From NCBI GenBank assembly GCA_046302135.1, contig JBKCIQ010000008.1, positions 1 through 49,930 on the forward strand: a stretch of DNA of 49,930 nt. Direction: 5' to 3'. Below, in pieces: positions 41,773 through 49,285 of this stretch. Each line of letters opens with the position of its first letter. Within the stretch, counting starts at the first letter, position 1. The notes beneath the pieces are model-generated. The model was not told the origin of the DNA and made no database searches. It was given only the letters and a program-made list of their open reading frames with translations. This stretch comes from AM-1111 sp046302135 (GTDB lineage: Bacteria; Bacteroidota; Bacteroidia; B-17B0; Aurantibacillaceae). The translations under genes were made by a program, and so were the position numbers.

Positions 41773-42879
41773 TTATTTTTTCAGAAAATCAAATAGTTTT
41801 TTATTAATGTAAATTGTCTCTTTCCAGAATTTTTTCGACTCTAAAATTGAAATCTTCTCAAGTTCTTTTAGATATTTTGCCGCTGTAATTCTGGAGATAC
41901 CTAATCTTTTCTCAAGGTATTCACTTTTGCAATAGGGATGTTCAAATAATAATTCCACCAGCTCTTTGCTGTATATTTTTGATTTTTTCTTTTGTATTAT
42001 TTCTTGCGTTGTATTAAAAATTTTGTAGATTCCATTCACCTGATCTATTGCCTCATTAGCTGAATATTCCACACCTTTTAGCATAAAAAGTATCCAAGAC
42101 TCCCAATCATTTGAAGTTCTTACCCTCTGAAGTAATCTGTAATATTCTGTTTTGTGTTTGGTAATATAACCGCTCAGAAATAATACTGGCATTTCCAATA
42201 AATTATTGATCAAAAGGTGTAGAATATTAATTATCCTTCCTGTTCTTCCGTTTCCGTCATAAAATGGGTGAATACTTTCAAATTGATAGTGCTGAATTGC
42301 CATTTTAATTAAAGGTGGAATTCCATCTTCTTCGTTTATATAAATCTCATAGTTTCTTAGCAGTTTAATGATGGTGTCATAATTATTGGGTGGTGTGTAA
42401 ATTACTTTGCCAGTTTTAGCATTGGTAAGTGTAGTGCCAGGTAATTTTCTTATACCGGCATTATTTTCTTCCAATATTTTTTGAATCTCGATTATTGCAT
42501 TAACAGATAGAAAAGATTTTTTTTTGATGAAGTTTACACCATAAATCATAGCCTCTCTATACCTTAAAACCTCTTTAGTTGATGGGTCAATATCTACACC
42601 TTTCGCAGATAATGCTTGGTATAATTTATCTTGAGTTGTAATAACGTTTTCAATCTCTGAACTTGCTTTGGCCTCTTTAAGAATTACTGCGTTAAGTAGT
42701 ATTTCGGGATTAGGCAGAATATGAACCTTCCCTTTTAATTCCGCCAAGGCGACGGATGATTTTAAAAGTTGTTTTAAAATTTTTAGATTTTCTGTTTCTT
42801 TAGTGTTTGGAGGTAGAAATGGTAAATTGTTAAAGGCTATATTACTCTTAGGAGTCGGTGTTGTCTTAATTTTTCTCAT
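41773..42879 (-). CDS. Fic-family protein (class II) with C-terminal winged helix
   Basis: The 368-residue protein has a Fic_N region, a Fic core with the complete motif HPFYDGNGRTGR (residues 204-215; catalytic His204), and a C-terminal winged-helix DNA-binding domain (about 300-368; helices around EYLEKRLGISRITAAKYLKEL). The autoinhibitory motif (S/T)xxxE(G/N) is present as S73-SEI-E77-N78 ahead of the Fic core, typical of class II. Fic enzymes mostly transfer AMP to protein side chains. The winged helix suggests that the protein also binds DNA. Six motif copies in its own promoter and start region (42876-42970) make autoregulation likely. No separate antitoxin gene is adjacent, consistent with an in-cis inhibitory helix. 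Confidence 0.92.
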   Translation of the reverse strand: MRKIKTTPTPKSNIAFNNLPFLPPNTKETENLKILKQLLKSSVALAELKGKVHILPNPEILLNAVILKEAKASSEIENVITTQDKLYQALSAKGVDIDPSTKEVLRYREAMIYGVNFIKKKSFLSVNAIIEIQKILEENNAGIRKLPGTTLTNAKTGKVIYTPPNNYDTIIKLLRNYEIYINEEDGIPPLIKMAIQHYQFESIHPFYDGNGRTGRIINILHLLINNLLEMPVLFLSGYITKHKTEYYRLLQRVRTSNDWESWILFMLKGVEYSANEAIDQVNGIYKIFNTTQEIIQKKKSKIYSKELVELLFEHPYCKSEYLEKRLGISRITAAKYLKELEKISILESKKFWKETIYINKKLFDFLKK

Positions 42880-42970
42880 GTAAACTTTTTATACCTGATG
42901 TTTCTATCATGTAAAAATAATTAAAAAAATTATACATGACAAATCTATCAGGTAAAATCTCTTTACATGA
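42876..42970 (-). promoter_or_regulatory. 95-bp mirror-symmetric six-site operator of fic
   Basis: Six copies of a 7-bp motif lie at 42876, 42892, 42907, 42933, 42948 and 42964 (starts). The first, third and fifth read TCATGTA, TCATGTA and TCAGGTA on the plus strand; the others read TACCTGA, TACATGA and TACATGA, that is, the same motif reversed. Paired from outside to inside, all three pairs are centred on 42923. Folding the two 47-bp halves gives 33 of 47 matches, concentrated in TCATGTAAA, ACCTGAT and TCATGTA. A promoter box lies between the fourth and fifth sites, and the first site covers the fic ATG. Confidence 0.85.
42940..42947 (-). promoter_or_regulatory. TAnnTTTG promoter box of fic
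   Basis: The minus strand reads TAGATTTG, an exact match lying between the fourth (42933) and fifth (42948) operator sites. The predicted start of transcription falls inside the fourth site, so a bound regulator would block RNA polymerase. Confidence 0.5.
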
Positions 42971-42994
42971 TATAAAACCACCTTTTACGAAATT

Positions 42995-43990
42995 TTAAAG
43001 TAAAATTTTTTCACCTGGTTTTAAAATTATTAGTTTCCCTGAAAGTTCTTTTTGTTTATCTAACTCTTTTATCATATTTATTGGGTCGCTTATAGGTTCG
43101 TCACTTAAATCAAAAGTTGCGTAGTGCATCGGTATGAAATTTTTACCTCCCATCTCATTAAATGCCCTTACTGAATTTGTAGGTGAAAGATGTGAAGGTC
43201 CCATGAACCACTCAGGTTTATATGCTCCTATTCCCATTAAGCAATAATCTGGCTTCGGAAAAACTGAAGCAATTTGGCCAAAATGTTCTCCGTATCCGCT
43301 ATCTCCCATAAAATATATGGTTTTCTCTTTAAACTGTATAATAAATCCACCCCAAAGTGTTTTATTGTCATCATTTAGCCATCGCTTGCTCCAATGTCTT
43401 GAAGGAACATAAAAAATCTTCAAATCTTTATAATCCAAACTGTATTCTTGATACCAACCCGCGGTCTGAATGTTTTTGACATCAAACCAATTCTTTAAAA
43501 CTTCTTCCATGTTCAACCCACTCAATACTTTAATCCTTTGATTTTGCTTTGCGATTTTTTTTAATGACGGTGCATCGCAGTGGTCTCTGTGTGCATGTGA
43601 AACCAAAAGGTAATCTATGTCTCTAAAGTCTGCTATTGGAGTCGGAAACGGTGTTAATCTTTTCAATAAAGAAACGTTACCAAAGACAGGATCTATTAAA
43701 ATCTTTTTTTTGTTTAGGTGAAGATAAAAACTTGCGTGGCCTAGCCATACTATGCAATCATTGCGTTCATGAAAATATTCACTCCCGTAAATTACTTCAG
43801 GTCTCCATAAATCATTTTTCTTTTTGTTTGCGTCCGGATTCCCCTCTCTTTTCCATTTTATAACCTCTCTAAAACCCGGAATGAAATGATGATTAAGATT
43901 CATGAATCTTTCATCAGGTGTTAAGGGGTTACCAATGTAATTCTCAGGATAATGATTTTTTAATTTTGGATTTCCTTTGTGTATTTTCAT
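42995..43990 (-). CDS. Metallo-beta-lactamase-fold hydrolase (NAPE-PLD/UlaG-like)
   Basis: The 331-residue protein has the HxHxDH signature as SHAHRDHCD, an upstream WLGHASFYL strand, the second-site MGDSGYGEHF, and the late histidine in FIPMHYATFDLSDEP. It resembles N-acyl-phosphatidylethanolamine phospholipase D-like members, many of which are of unknown substrate. No signal peptide is visible, so it is cytosolic. It lies upstream of fic on the same strand, 115 bp away, but the fic promoter and operators separate them. It is divergent from the btuB locus with its start only about 30 bp from that promoter. Confidence 0.85.
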   Translation of the reverse strand: MKIHKGNPKLKNHYPENYIGNPLTPDERFMNLNHHFIPGFREVIKWKREGNPDANKKKNDLWRPEVIYGSEYFHERNDCIVWLGHASFYLHLNKKKILIDPVFGNVSLLKRLTPFPTPIADFRDIDYLLVSHAHRDHCDAPSLKKIAKQNQRIKVLSGLNMEEVLKNWFDVKNIQTAGWYQEYSLDYKDLKIFYVPSRHWSKRWLNDDNKTLWGGFIIQFKEKTIYFMGDSGYGEHFGQIASVFPKPDYCLMGIGAYKPEWFMGPSHLSPTNSVRAFNEMGGKNFIPMHYATFDLSDEPISDPINMIKELDKQKELSGKLIILKPGEKILL

Positions 43991-44019
43991 TTGGTTAGTA
44001 AATATCGTTTCTTTTGCAC

Positions 44020-44027
44020 TATATTTG
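44020..44027 (+). promoter_or_regulatory. TAnnTTTG promoter box of the btuB operon
   Basis: TATATTTG is an exact match. The expected transcription start, six to seven bases later, coincides with the first strand of the riboswitch P1 stem at 44033. Confidence 0.6.
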
Positions 44028-44032
44028 CAATC

Positions 44033-44203
44033 TGTAAGGTTCTTTATTTTTTAAATAAAAATTAAAAGGGAATGCCGTGTAAATCGGCAACAGTACCCGC
44101 TGCTGTAAGTCTGTTAAATGACTGGAGAATTCTAACGCCACTGTTCAAGATATGAATGGGAAGGCTCTCCAAGTTGCAGACAAGTCAGAAGACCTGCCTT
44201 ACA
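44033..44203 (+). ncRNA. Cobalamin (adenosylcobalamin-type) riboswitch
   Basis: The P1 stem TGTAAGG (44033-44039) pairs with CCTTACA (44197-44203). Between them are the conserved landmarks: GGGAAT, GCCG..CGGC, ACAGTACCCGCTGCTGTAA, the B12 box AGTTGCAGACAAGTCAGAAG and GACCTGCC. It precedes a TonB-dependent receptor gene and should switch the whole operon off when cobalamin is plentiful. Confidence 0.93.
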
Positions 44204-44219
44204 AAAATTACTGATTAAC

Positions 44220-44239
44220 TGTCTTCGGGAAGAAAGACA
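44220..44239 (+). promoter_or_regulatory. Hairpin between riboswitch and btuB start
   Basis: A 6-bp stem TGTCTT/AAGACA with an 8-nt loop lies 8 bases before the ATG at 44248. It is a candidate expression platform acting at translation initiation. Confidence 0.45.
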
Positions 44240-44247
44240 AACAGATT

Positions 44248-46191
44248 ATGATTAAAAGTTCAACAACAAGTTGCCTAAGGGTGTTTTTTAATCAAGTTAA
44301 TTTATACTTGATCTTGTTTCCTGTTTTATTTTCTGCTCAGCATTACGACACCTTAAAGCTGAGTACTATTGATGTATTGCCTAGATTTCATTGTCTTAAA
44401 GAGAATCAAAACTTGAGAAAAGCAGATTCATTATTACTTCATGAATTGCCTTCAATAAATTTAGGGCAATTGTTACAATTAGAAAATTCTGTTCAAATTA
44501 AATCATATGGTTTGTCAGGTTCATCAAGTTCATCTGTTAGAGGAGGGAATTCATCTCACACTTCTGTTTTGTGGAACGGCATGAATATGCGCAATCCTAT
44601 GCTGGGTGAAAACGATTTTTCCCTTGTTTCTACTTTTCTCCTAGATCAGGTAAATATTCAATACGGCGGATCCGCTGCTATGTGGGGTAATGCTTCTGTT
44701 TCCGGCGCTGTTCATTTAAACAATAATTCTTTTTTTGATTCAGGTTTTGGTAGTAAATTGTTTCTTTCTACAGGTAGTTTTGGTCAACAATCTTCGGGAG
44801 CCAAAGTTTCATACGGTAATAAGAAGTTTTATTCATCTACTAGGTTTATTATTCTACGAGCTGAAAATGATTTCAACTATAGAGATGCTAATGGAAATTT
44901 GAAAAAAATTAATAAAGCGCACTCAGAACAATTGGCTCTAATGCATGAAGATTCTTGGCGTGTAAATAAAAATAACACGCTTAGTTTTAGATATTGGGTA
45001 CAGAACTCTGATAGAGAAATACCACCTGCAATTAATCAATTTGAAAAAAAATCATTTCAGCAAGATGGATTTAACAGGTTTATGCTAGATTGGCAATTTT
45101 CAAAAGGAGCAATTAATACGTTTATTAGACAAGGTGTATTTTTTGAAAAATTGCATTACTCAGATTCATTAATTAATTTAAATACAAGGTCTTTAACTTT
45201 AACTTCAAATACAGATTTGGAAATAAAAATTAAAATAGATTCTTTAAATTATTTAGGTTTAGGAATAAATAATACCAATTGCTCGGCCAAATCGGATGCG
45301 TATGTTTCTAATGTTAATCAAAATTTTCTTTCGACTTATTTAAACTTTTCCAATAGAAGTTTTTCTGGCAGGAATCTTTTTTTTGCTACCGTTAGGCAGG
45401 AATATGCTTTTAATATTTTTCAGCCAATTACTTTTTCTGTTTCTGATAAAATTAAGCTGAATGAATTTTTATCGATTAAGATTATGTTCAGTAAGTTATA
45501 TAGATTACCTACATTCAATAATCTGTATTGGAATCCCGGAGGTAATCCTGAATTGTTGCCTGAAGAGGGTTATAGTGCTGATGGACAAATTGAATTTAAA
45601 CATCCACTTTTTCATAATGCATTTTCAAGAAGTGATTTTCAATCTTCAGTTGGAGTATTTACCAGAAACATCAATAATTGGATAATTTGGCTTCCAAATT
45701 CTAACGGGCTTTGGTCTCCACAAAATATTCTTAAAGTGTGGAGTAGGGGAGTAGAATCATATTCATTCATCGAAGTGCAACGTAAAAAAGTTCGCTATAA
45801 ATTTTTATTACAGACCAATTATGTACTATCTACTAATCAGCAATCTTCAATTGAAAATGATCAGAGTGTAGGCCGTCAATTGATTTATACTCCGGTATAC
45901 AGTGGTTCTGGAATTTTTCAAATCCAAACAAGGAAACTTTATTTTGCATTGAATCATTCTTATACTGGTTATCGATATACCAGCAGCGACAATTATAGTT
46001 ATTTGAGTCCCTTTTCATTAACAGGAGCTGTTTTTGGTTATAAGTTTTTAGTTTCTAATTATACGATTGATTTAAATTTTGTTTGTAACAATATTTTTAG
46101 CAGTAATTACCAAGTTATTACCCAGCGACCAATGCCTTTGGTAAATTATCAGATTAATCTCATTTTGAATTACTCACCTTTAAAAAAATAA
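44248..46191 (+). CDS. btuB: TonB-dependent outer-membrane cobalamin receptor (BtuB-type)
   Basis: The 647-residue protein has a signal peptide (core LYLILFPVLFSA). A plug domain (about 50-150: LPSINLGQLLQLENSVQIKS, SVRGGNSSHTSVLWNGMNMRNP, VNIQYGGSAAMWGNASVSGAVHL) and a beta-barrel with repeating aromatic strands to the C-terminus (NLILNYSPLKK) follow. The block VRGG..HTSVLWNG and the QYGGSAA-GNAS-SGAV segment are hallmarks of TonB-dependent receptors of the BtuB/cobalamin class. The riboswitch 45 bp upstream makes vitamin B12 or a related cobamide the probable ligand. The receptor is followed by three genes in tight array encoding surface proteins. No BtuF/BtuCD genes are in the window. Confidence 0.92.
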   Translation: MIKSSTTSCLRVFFNQVNLYLILFPVLFSAQHYDTLKLSTIDVLPRFHCLKENQNLRKADSLLLHELPSINLGQLLQLENSVQIKSYGLSGSSSSSVRGGNSSHTSVLWNGMNMRNPMLGENDFSLVSTFLLDQVNIQYGGSAAMWGNASVSGAVHLNNNSFFDSGFGSKLFLSTGSFGQQSSGAKVSYGNKKFYSSTRFIILRAENDFNYRDANGNLKKINKAHSEQLALMHEDSWRVNKNNTLSFRYWVQNSDREIPPAINQFEKKSFQQDGFNRFMLDWQFSKGAINTFIRQGVFFEKLHYSDSLINLNTRSLTLTSNTDLEIKIKIDSLNYLGLGINNTNCSAKSDAYVSNVNQNFLSTYLNFSNRSFSGRNLFFATVRQEYAFNIFQPITFSVSDKIKLNEFLSIKIMFSKLYRLPTFNNLYWNPGGNPELLPEEGYSADGQIEFKHPLFHNAFSRSDFQSSVGVFTRNINNWIIWLPNSNGLWSPQNILKVWSRGVESYSFIEVQRKKVRYKFLLQTNYVLSTNQQSSIENDQSVGRQLIYTPVYSGSGIFQIQTRKLYFALNHSYTGYRYTSSDNYSYLSPFSLTGAVFGYKFLVSNYTIDLNFVCNNIFSSNYQVITQRPMPLVNYQINLILNYSPLKK

Positions 46192-46201
46192 AAACCAACT
46201 T

Positions 46202-47170
46202 ATGAGAAAAATAATTTTATGCTTTTCAGCTCTTTTTGCAGTGACCTTTTCAGCGCAGACAGTTGTGTCTACAATTGATGATTATTCATTGCCTACCGAC
46301 TCTTTTTACAATGGTTTATCCGGTGGAAATGGTTTTCAAAGCGGCAACATTTTTTATCCTACGGTTTACGATAGTAATTTTCAATATTGGGCCTCAGGTT
46401 TTGCTGCAAGCAATATGAAAGACAGTGCAACTTCAGGTTATCTCAATGTTTATAGTGCAAAAACTGCTTCTGGTTGTTTAGGATCTTCAAATTACGCGAT
46501 TGCACAGAATTATGCAGTTGCAAGATTTACCGGGGCAAGTCAGCAAGATTCAGTCTATGGTTTTTATGTTACCAATTCTACATACGCATACAATAGTATG
46601 CGCGATGGCGATGCTTTTGCTAAAAAATTTGGAGGTCTTAACGGTAACGATCCTGATTGGTTTTTACTAACGGTAAAAAAATATTTCAATGGAGTTCTAT
46701 ATAATGATAGCGTATATTTTTATCTAGCTGATTATCGCTTTTCAAACAACAACAACGATTACATTTTAGATTCCTGGCAGTGGGTTAATTGTAAAAGTTT
46801 AGGTAAAGCCGATAGCCTATTATTTGTTTTGTCTTCATCCGATATAGGTCAGTTTGGAATGAACACGCCCGCTTTTTTTGCTATAGACAACTTAACTACT
46901 AAAGCGACTTTTGTTGGTATGAATGAAATAGAATCTGATGATTTAAAAGTTTTTCCAAATCCGTTTTCCGATGTGTTGACTTTTTTAAATAAGTCTGGAA
47001 ATTCTTCATTGAGTTTCGAGCTTAGTGATATGTCTGGTAGAATTATTTTAAAAGATCAATTTTCTGGTATTGATTTTAAGATAAATGTTGCTGATTTAAC
47101 AAAAGGTATTTATTTGTTGACGCTTCAAGACGATAAAAATAAATTTCTGAAACGTATTGTTAAAGATTAA
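46202..47170 (+). CDS. DUF4465-type surface protein with T9SS type A tail
   Basis: The 322-residue protein has a signal peptide (cleaved near TFSAQ) and a body matching the DUF4465 family: DSFYNGLSGGNGFQSG, YWASGFAASNMKD, GCLGSSNYAIA, GFYVTNSTYAYNSMRDGD and FAIDNL. The last 80 residues form a T9SS type A sorting domain: FPNPFSDVLTFLN, FELSDMSGRIILKD, DLTKGIYLLTLQDD. DUF4465 proteins recur in Bacteroidota cobalamin loci, so a B12-binding or receptor-assisting role at the cell surface is likely (family context plus inference). It begins 10 bp after btuB. Confidence 0.85.
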   Translation: MRKIILCFSALFAVTFSAQTVVSTIDDYSLPTDSFYNGLSGGNGFQSGNIFYPTVYDSNFQYWASGFAASNMKDSATSGYLNVYSAKTASGCLGSSNYAIAQNYAVARFTGASQQDSVYGFYVTNSTYAYNSMRDGDAFAKKFGGLNGNDPDWFLLTVKKYFNGVLYNDSVYFYLADYRFSNNNNDYILDSWQWVNCKSLGKADSLLFVLSSSDIGQFGMNTPAFFAIDNLTTKATFVGMNEIESDDLKVFPNPFSDVLTFLNKSGNSSLSFELSDMSGRIILKDQFSGIDFKINVADLTKGIYLLTLQDDKNKFLKRIVKD

Positions 47171-47171
47171 A

Positions 47172-48161
47172 ATGAAAAGAAATATTTTATTTTCTTGCGC
47201 CTTATTTAGTTTCATCTTGTTACATGCGCAGTTTCATCCTCCTGCAGGATATTCTGGTACATCTGCTATTCATAAAGACAGCAGTGTGTTTGTTGCTTGG
47301 GCCAACTCCTGCAGTATTATTCGAGGGTATCAAAATATTGCTCTACCTGATTCGGGCTTTGCAAGTGTTGGCGATTCTTCTTCGGCAATTGGCACTGCAG
47401 GAATTAATGGTATAGTTAGTCTTGGTGATGGAGGTGTTGCAATACTTCAATTCCAAACTCCAATTTACGATGGTCCCGGGTATGATTTTGCAGTTTTTGA
47501 AAACTCTTTTAGTGATAATTATCTCGAATTGGCTTTCGTGGAGGTCAGCTCAGACGGCATCAATTTTTTCAGATTTCCTTCAAGCTCGCTTACACAAGAT
47601 TCAATTCAGTGTGGTCCTTTCGGGTTAACAGACGCAACAAAAATCCACAATCTTGCAGGCAAATACAGAATGCATTACGGTACTCCATTTGAATTAAATG
47701 AACTTTCAGGAATTCAAGGATTGAATATTAATGCCGTAACACATGTTAGAATTATGGATGTGGTTGGTAGTATTGATTCAAATTTTGCCTCTTACGACAA
47801 ACATGGAAATAGAATTAATGATCCCTGGCCAACTATGTTTCCTTCTTCTGGTTTTGATCTGGATGCTATTGGAGTTATTAATCAACAAAACAACATTGGC
47901 TTTTCTGAATTTGTTTATGTACAAAACGATTTCAAAATATTTCAGTCTGATGAATCAATTACTGTTAAAATCAGCGAACAAGATTTGATTCAGAAAATTG
48001 TGATTTATGAATTGAATGGTAATATTTTGCATGAATTTAATGATATCAATGATTTTAATTTTCAATTTAAAACAACTTTAATGAATAACGGATTTTACCT
48101 ATTGAGTGTTTTTTCTCAAAGCGGTAGAGCATATCATAGAAAGTTTCATTCAAAGAATTAA
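47172..48161 (+). CDS. Surface protein of the B12 locus, T9SS type A-like tail
   Basis: The ATG at 47172, one base after the previous stop, gives 329 residues; the upstream TTG frame is rejected. The signal peptide is MKRNILFSCALFSFILLHAQ. The body has VAWANSCSIIRGYQNI, GDGGVAILQFQTPIYDGPG, YDFAVFENSFSDNYLELAFVEVSSDG and GFDLDAIGVIN, the pattern of a beta-sandwich domain family found as cell surface protein in B12 loci. A degenerate T9SS type A-like tail follows (IFQSDESITVKI, IVIYELNGNILHEF, NNGFYLLSVFSQSG). Its stop codon overlaps the next ATG by one base. Ligand binding is unproven. Confidence 0.8.
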   Translation: MKRNILFSCALFSFILLHAQFHPPAGYSGTSAIHKDSSVFVAWANSCSIIRGYQNIALPDSGFASVGDSSSAIGTAGINGIVSLGDGGVAILQFQTPIYDGPGYDFAVFENSFSDNYLELAFVEVSSDGINFFRFPSSSLTQDSIQCGPFGLTDATKIHNLAGKYRMHYGTPFELNELSGIQGLNINAVTHVRIMDVVGSIDSNFASYDKHGNRINDPWPTMFPSSGFDLDAIGVINQQNNIGFSEFVYVQNDFKIFQSDESITVKISEQDLIQKIVIYELNGNILHEFNDINDFNFQFKTTLMNNGFYLLSVFSQSGRAYHRKFHSKN

Positions 48162-49210
48162 TGAATAAATTGTCAACATATTTCATTCTTTTTATTGCGA
48201 TTCTAAATTCCTTTATTTCTTGTAAAAAGGATGAACCTCCTATTAAGCCAAGTGCAAATATAACGTCAGGCGGGAGTGGATTTGTTTATGTGCTGAACGA
48301 AGGTAATTTCATGGCATCCAATGGTTCAATCACCCGATTGAATTTATCTGATGGTTCAATTGTGTCGGATTTCTATTCTACACAAAATAATGGATTCCAA
48401 ATTGGAGACGTTCCGCAGTCTATGACATTACACAATGGTAAATTTTATGTAGTAGTAAATAATTCTTCAAAGATTGAAATTCTTGACCGTTATACATTTC
48501 AAAAAATTGGTCAGATTACCGGACTAACTTCCCCAAGATATTTTTTACCTATTAGTAATAATAAAGCATACGTTACAGATCTTTACAGCAATACTATATC
48601 CTTAGTTGACCTAAATAGTAATTTAGTTGTTTCAACTATAGCTGTAAATGGGTGGTCAGAGGAAATGCATCAGGTCTATGGGAAGGTTTTCGTTACATCA
48701 AAAAACACTAATAAATTATATGTAATCAATGCTCAAAACGATCAGTTGCAAGATAGTATTACAATCGGTTTTGGTGCCAGTGGAATTGTAGAAGATAAAT
48801 TTGGAAAAATTTGGTTATTGTGTTCTGGAGATCAGACGAGTCAAATTGCAAAATTAGTTAGGATTGATCCAATAAATTTATCTATTGATTCTTCCTTTGT
48901 CTTTTCTTCAATAAGTAATAATCCTTTCAGGTTATCTATTAATGGAAATAAAGATGAGTTGTTTTTTTTAGACAATGCAGGAGTTTTTAAAATGAATGTT
49001 TCAGCAAGTTTCCCATCTTCACCAATAATTCCGAAGGGTAATAAAAATTTTTATTCCTTAGGTATTGACCCACAGAATGGAAACATTTACATTTCAGATG
49101 CAATTGATTTCAATCAAAATGGAAAAATATATAGGTATAATAATTCTGGAAATCCGATTGATCAGTTTTACTGCGGAATTATTCCAGGATTTATTTTTTT
49201 CGATAAGTGA
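48161..49210 (+). CDS. BtuG-like beta-propeller lipoprotein (YncE/YVTN type)
   Basis: The 349-residue protein has a lipoprotein signal with lipidated Cys21 (FISC) directly followed by KKDE, which fits the K-(D/E)-rich surface-export signal known in Bacteroidota. The body consists of about seven beta-propeller blades: FVYVLNEGNFMASNGSITRL, KFYVVVNNSSKIEIL, KAYVTDLYSNTISLVDL, KVFVTSKNTNKLYVI, NIYISDAIDFNQNGKIYRY. This is the architecture of BtuG, the surface B12-capturing partner of BtuB in gut Bacteroides. Last gene of the riboswitch operon, sharing one base with the previous stop. I infer a BtuG role, but cannot check the cobalamin-binding residues. Confidence 0.85.
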   Translation: MNKLSTYFILFIAILNSFISCKKDEPPIKPSANITSGGSGFVYVLNEGNFMASNGSITRLNLSDGSIVSDFYSTQNNGFQIGDVPQSMTLHNGKFYVVVNNSSKIEILDRYTFQKIGQITGLTSPRYFLPISNNKAYVTDLYSNTISLVDLNSNLVVSTIAVNGWSEEMHQVYGKVFVTSKNTNKLYVINAQNDQLQDSITIGFGASGIVEDKFGKIWLLCSGDQTSQIAKLVRIDPINLSIDSSFVFSSISNNPFRLSINGNKDELFFLDNAGVFKMNVSASFPSSPIIPKGNKNFYSLGIDPQNGNIYISDAIDFNQNGKIYRYNNSGNPIDQFYCGIIPGFIFFDK

Positions 49211-49285
49211 GTATTTTTTGATATCTCTTTCCTTTACAAAAGCGTAACGGGTTTAAATTCTATATATTTATGAAAAGAATTTTAT

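Noticed and set aside
41773..42879. Two-gene Fic toxin-antitoxin system
   Set aside because: No small antitoxin gene is adjacent; the inhibitory motif is within the Fic protein itself.
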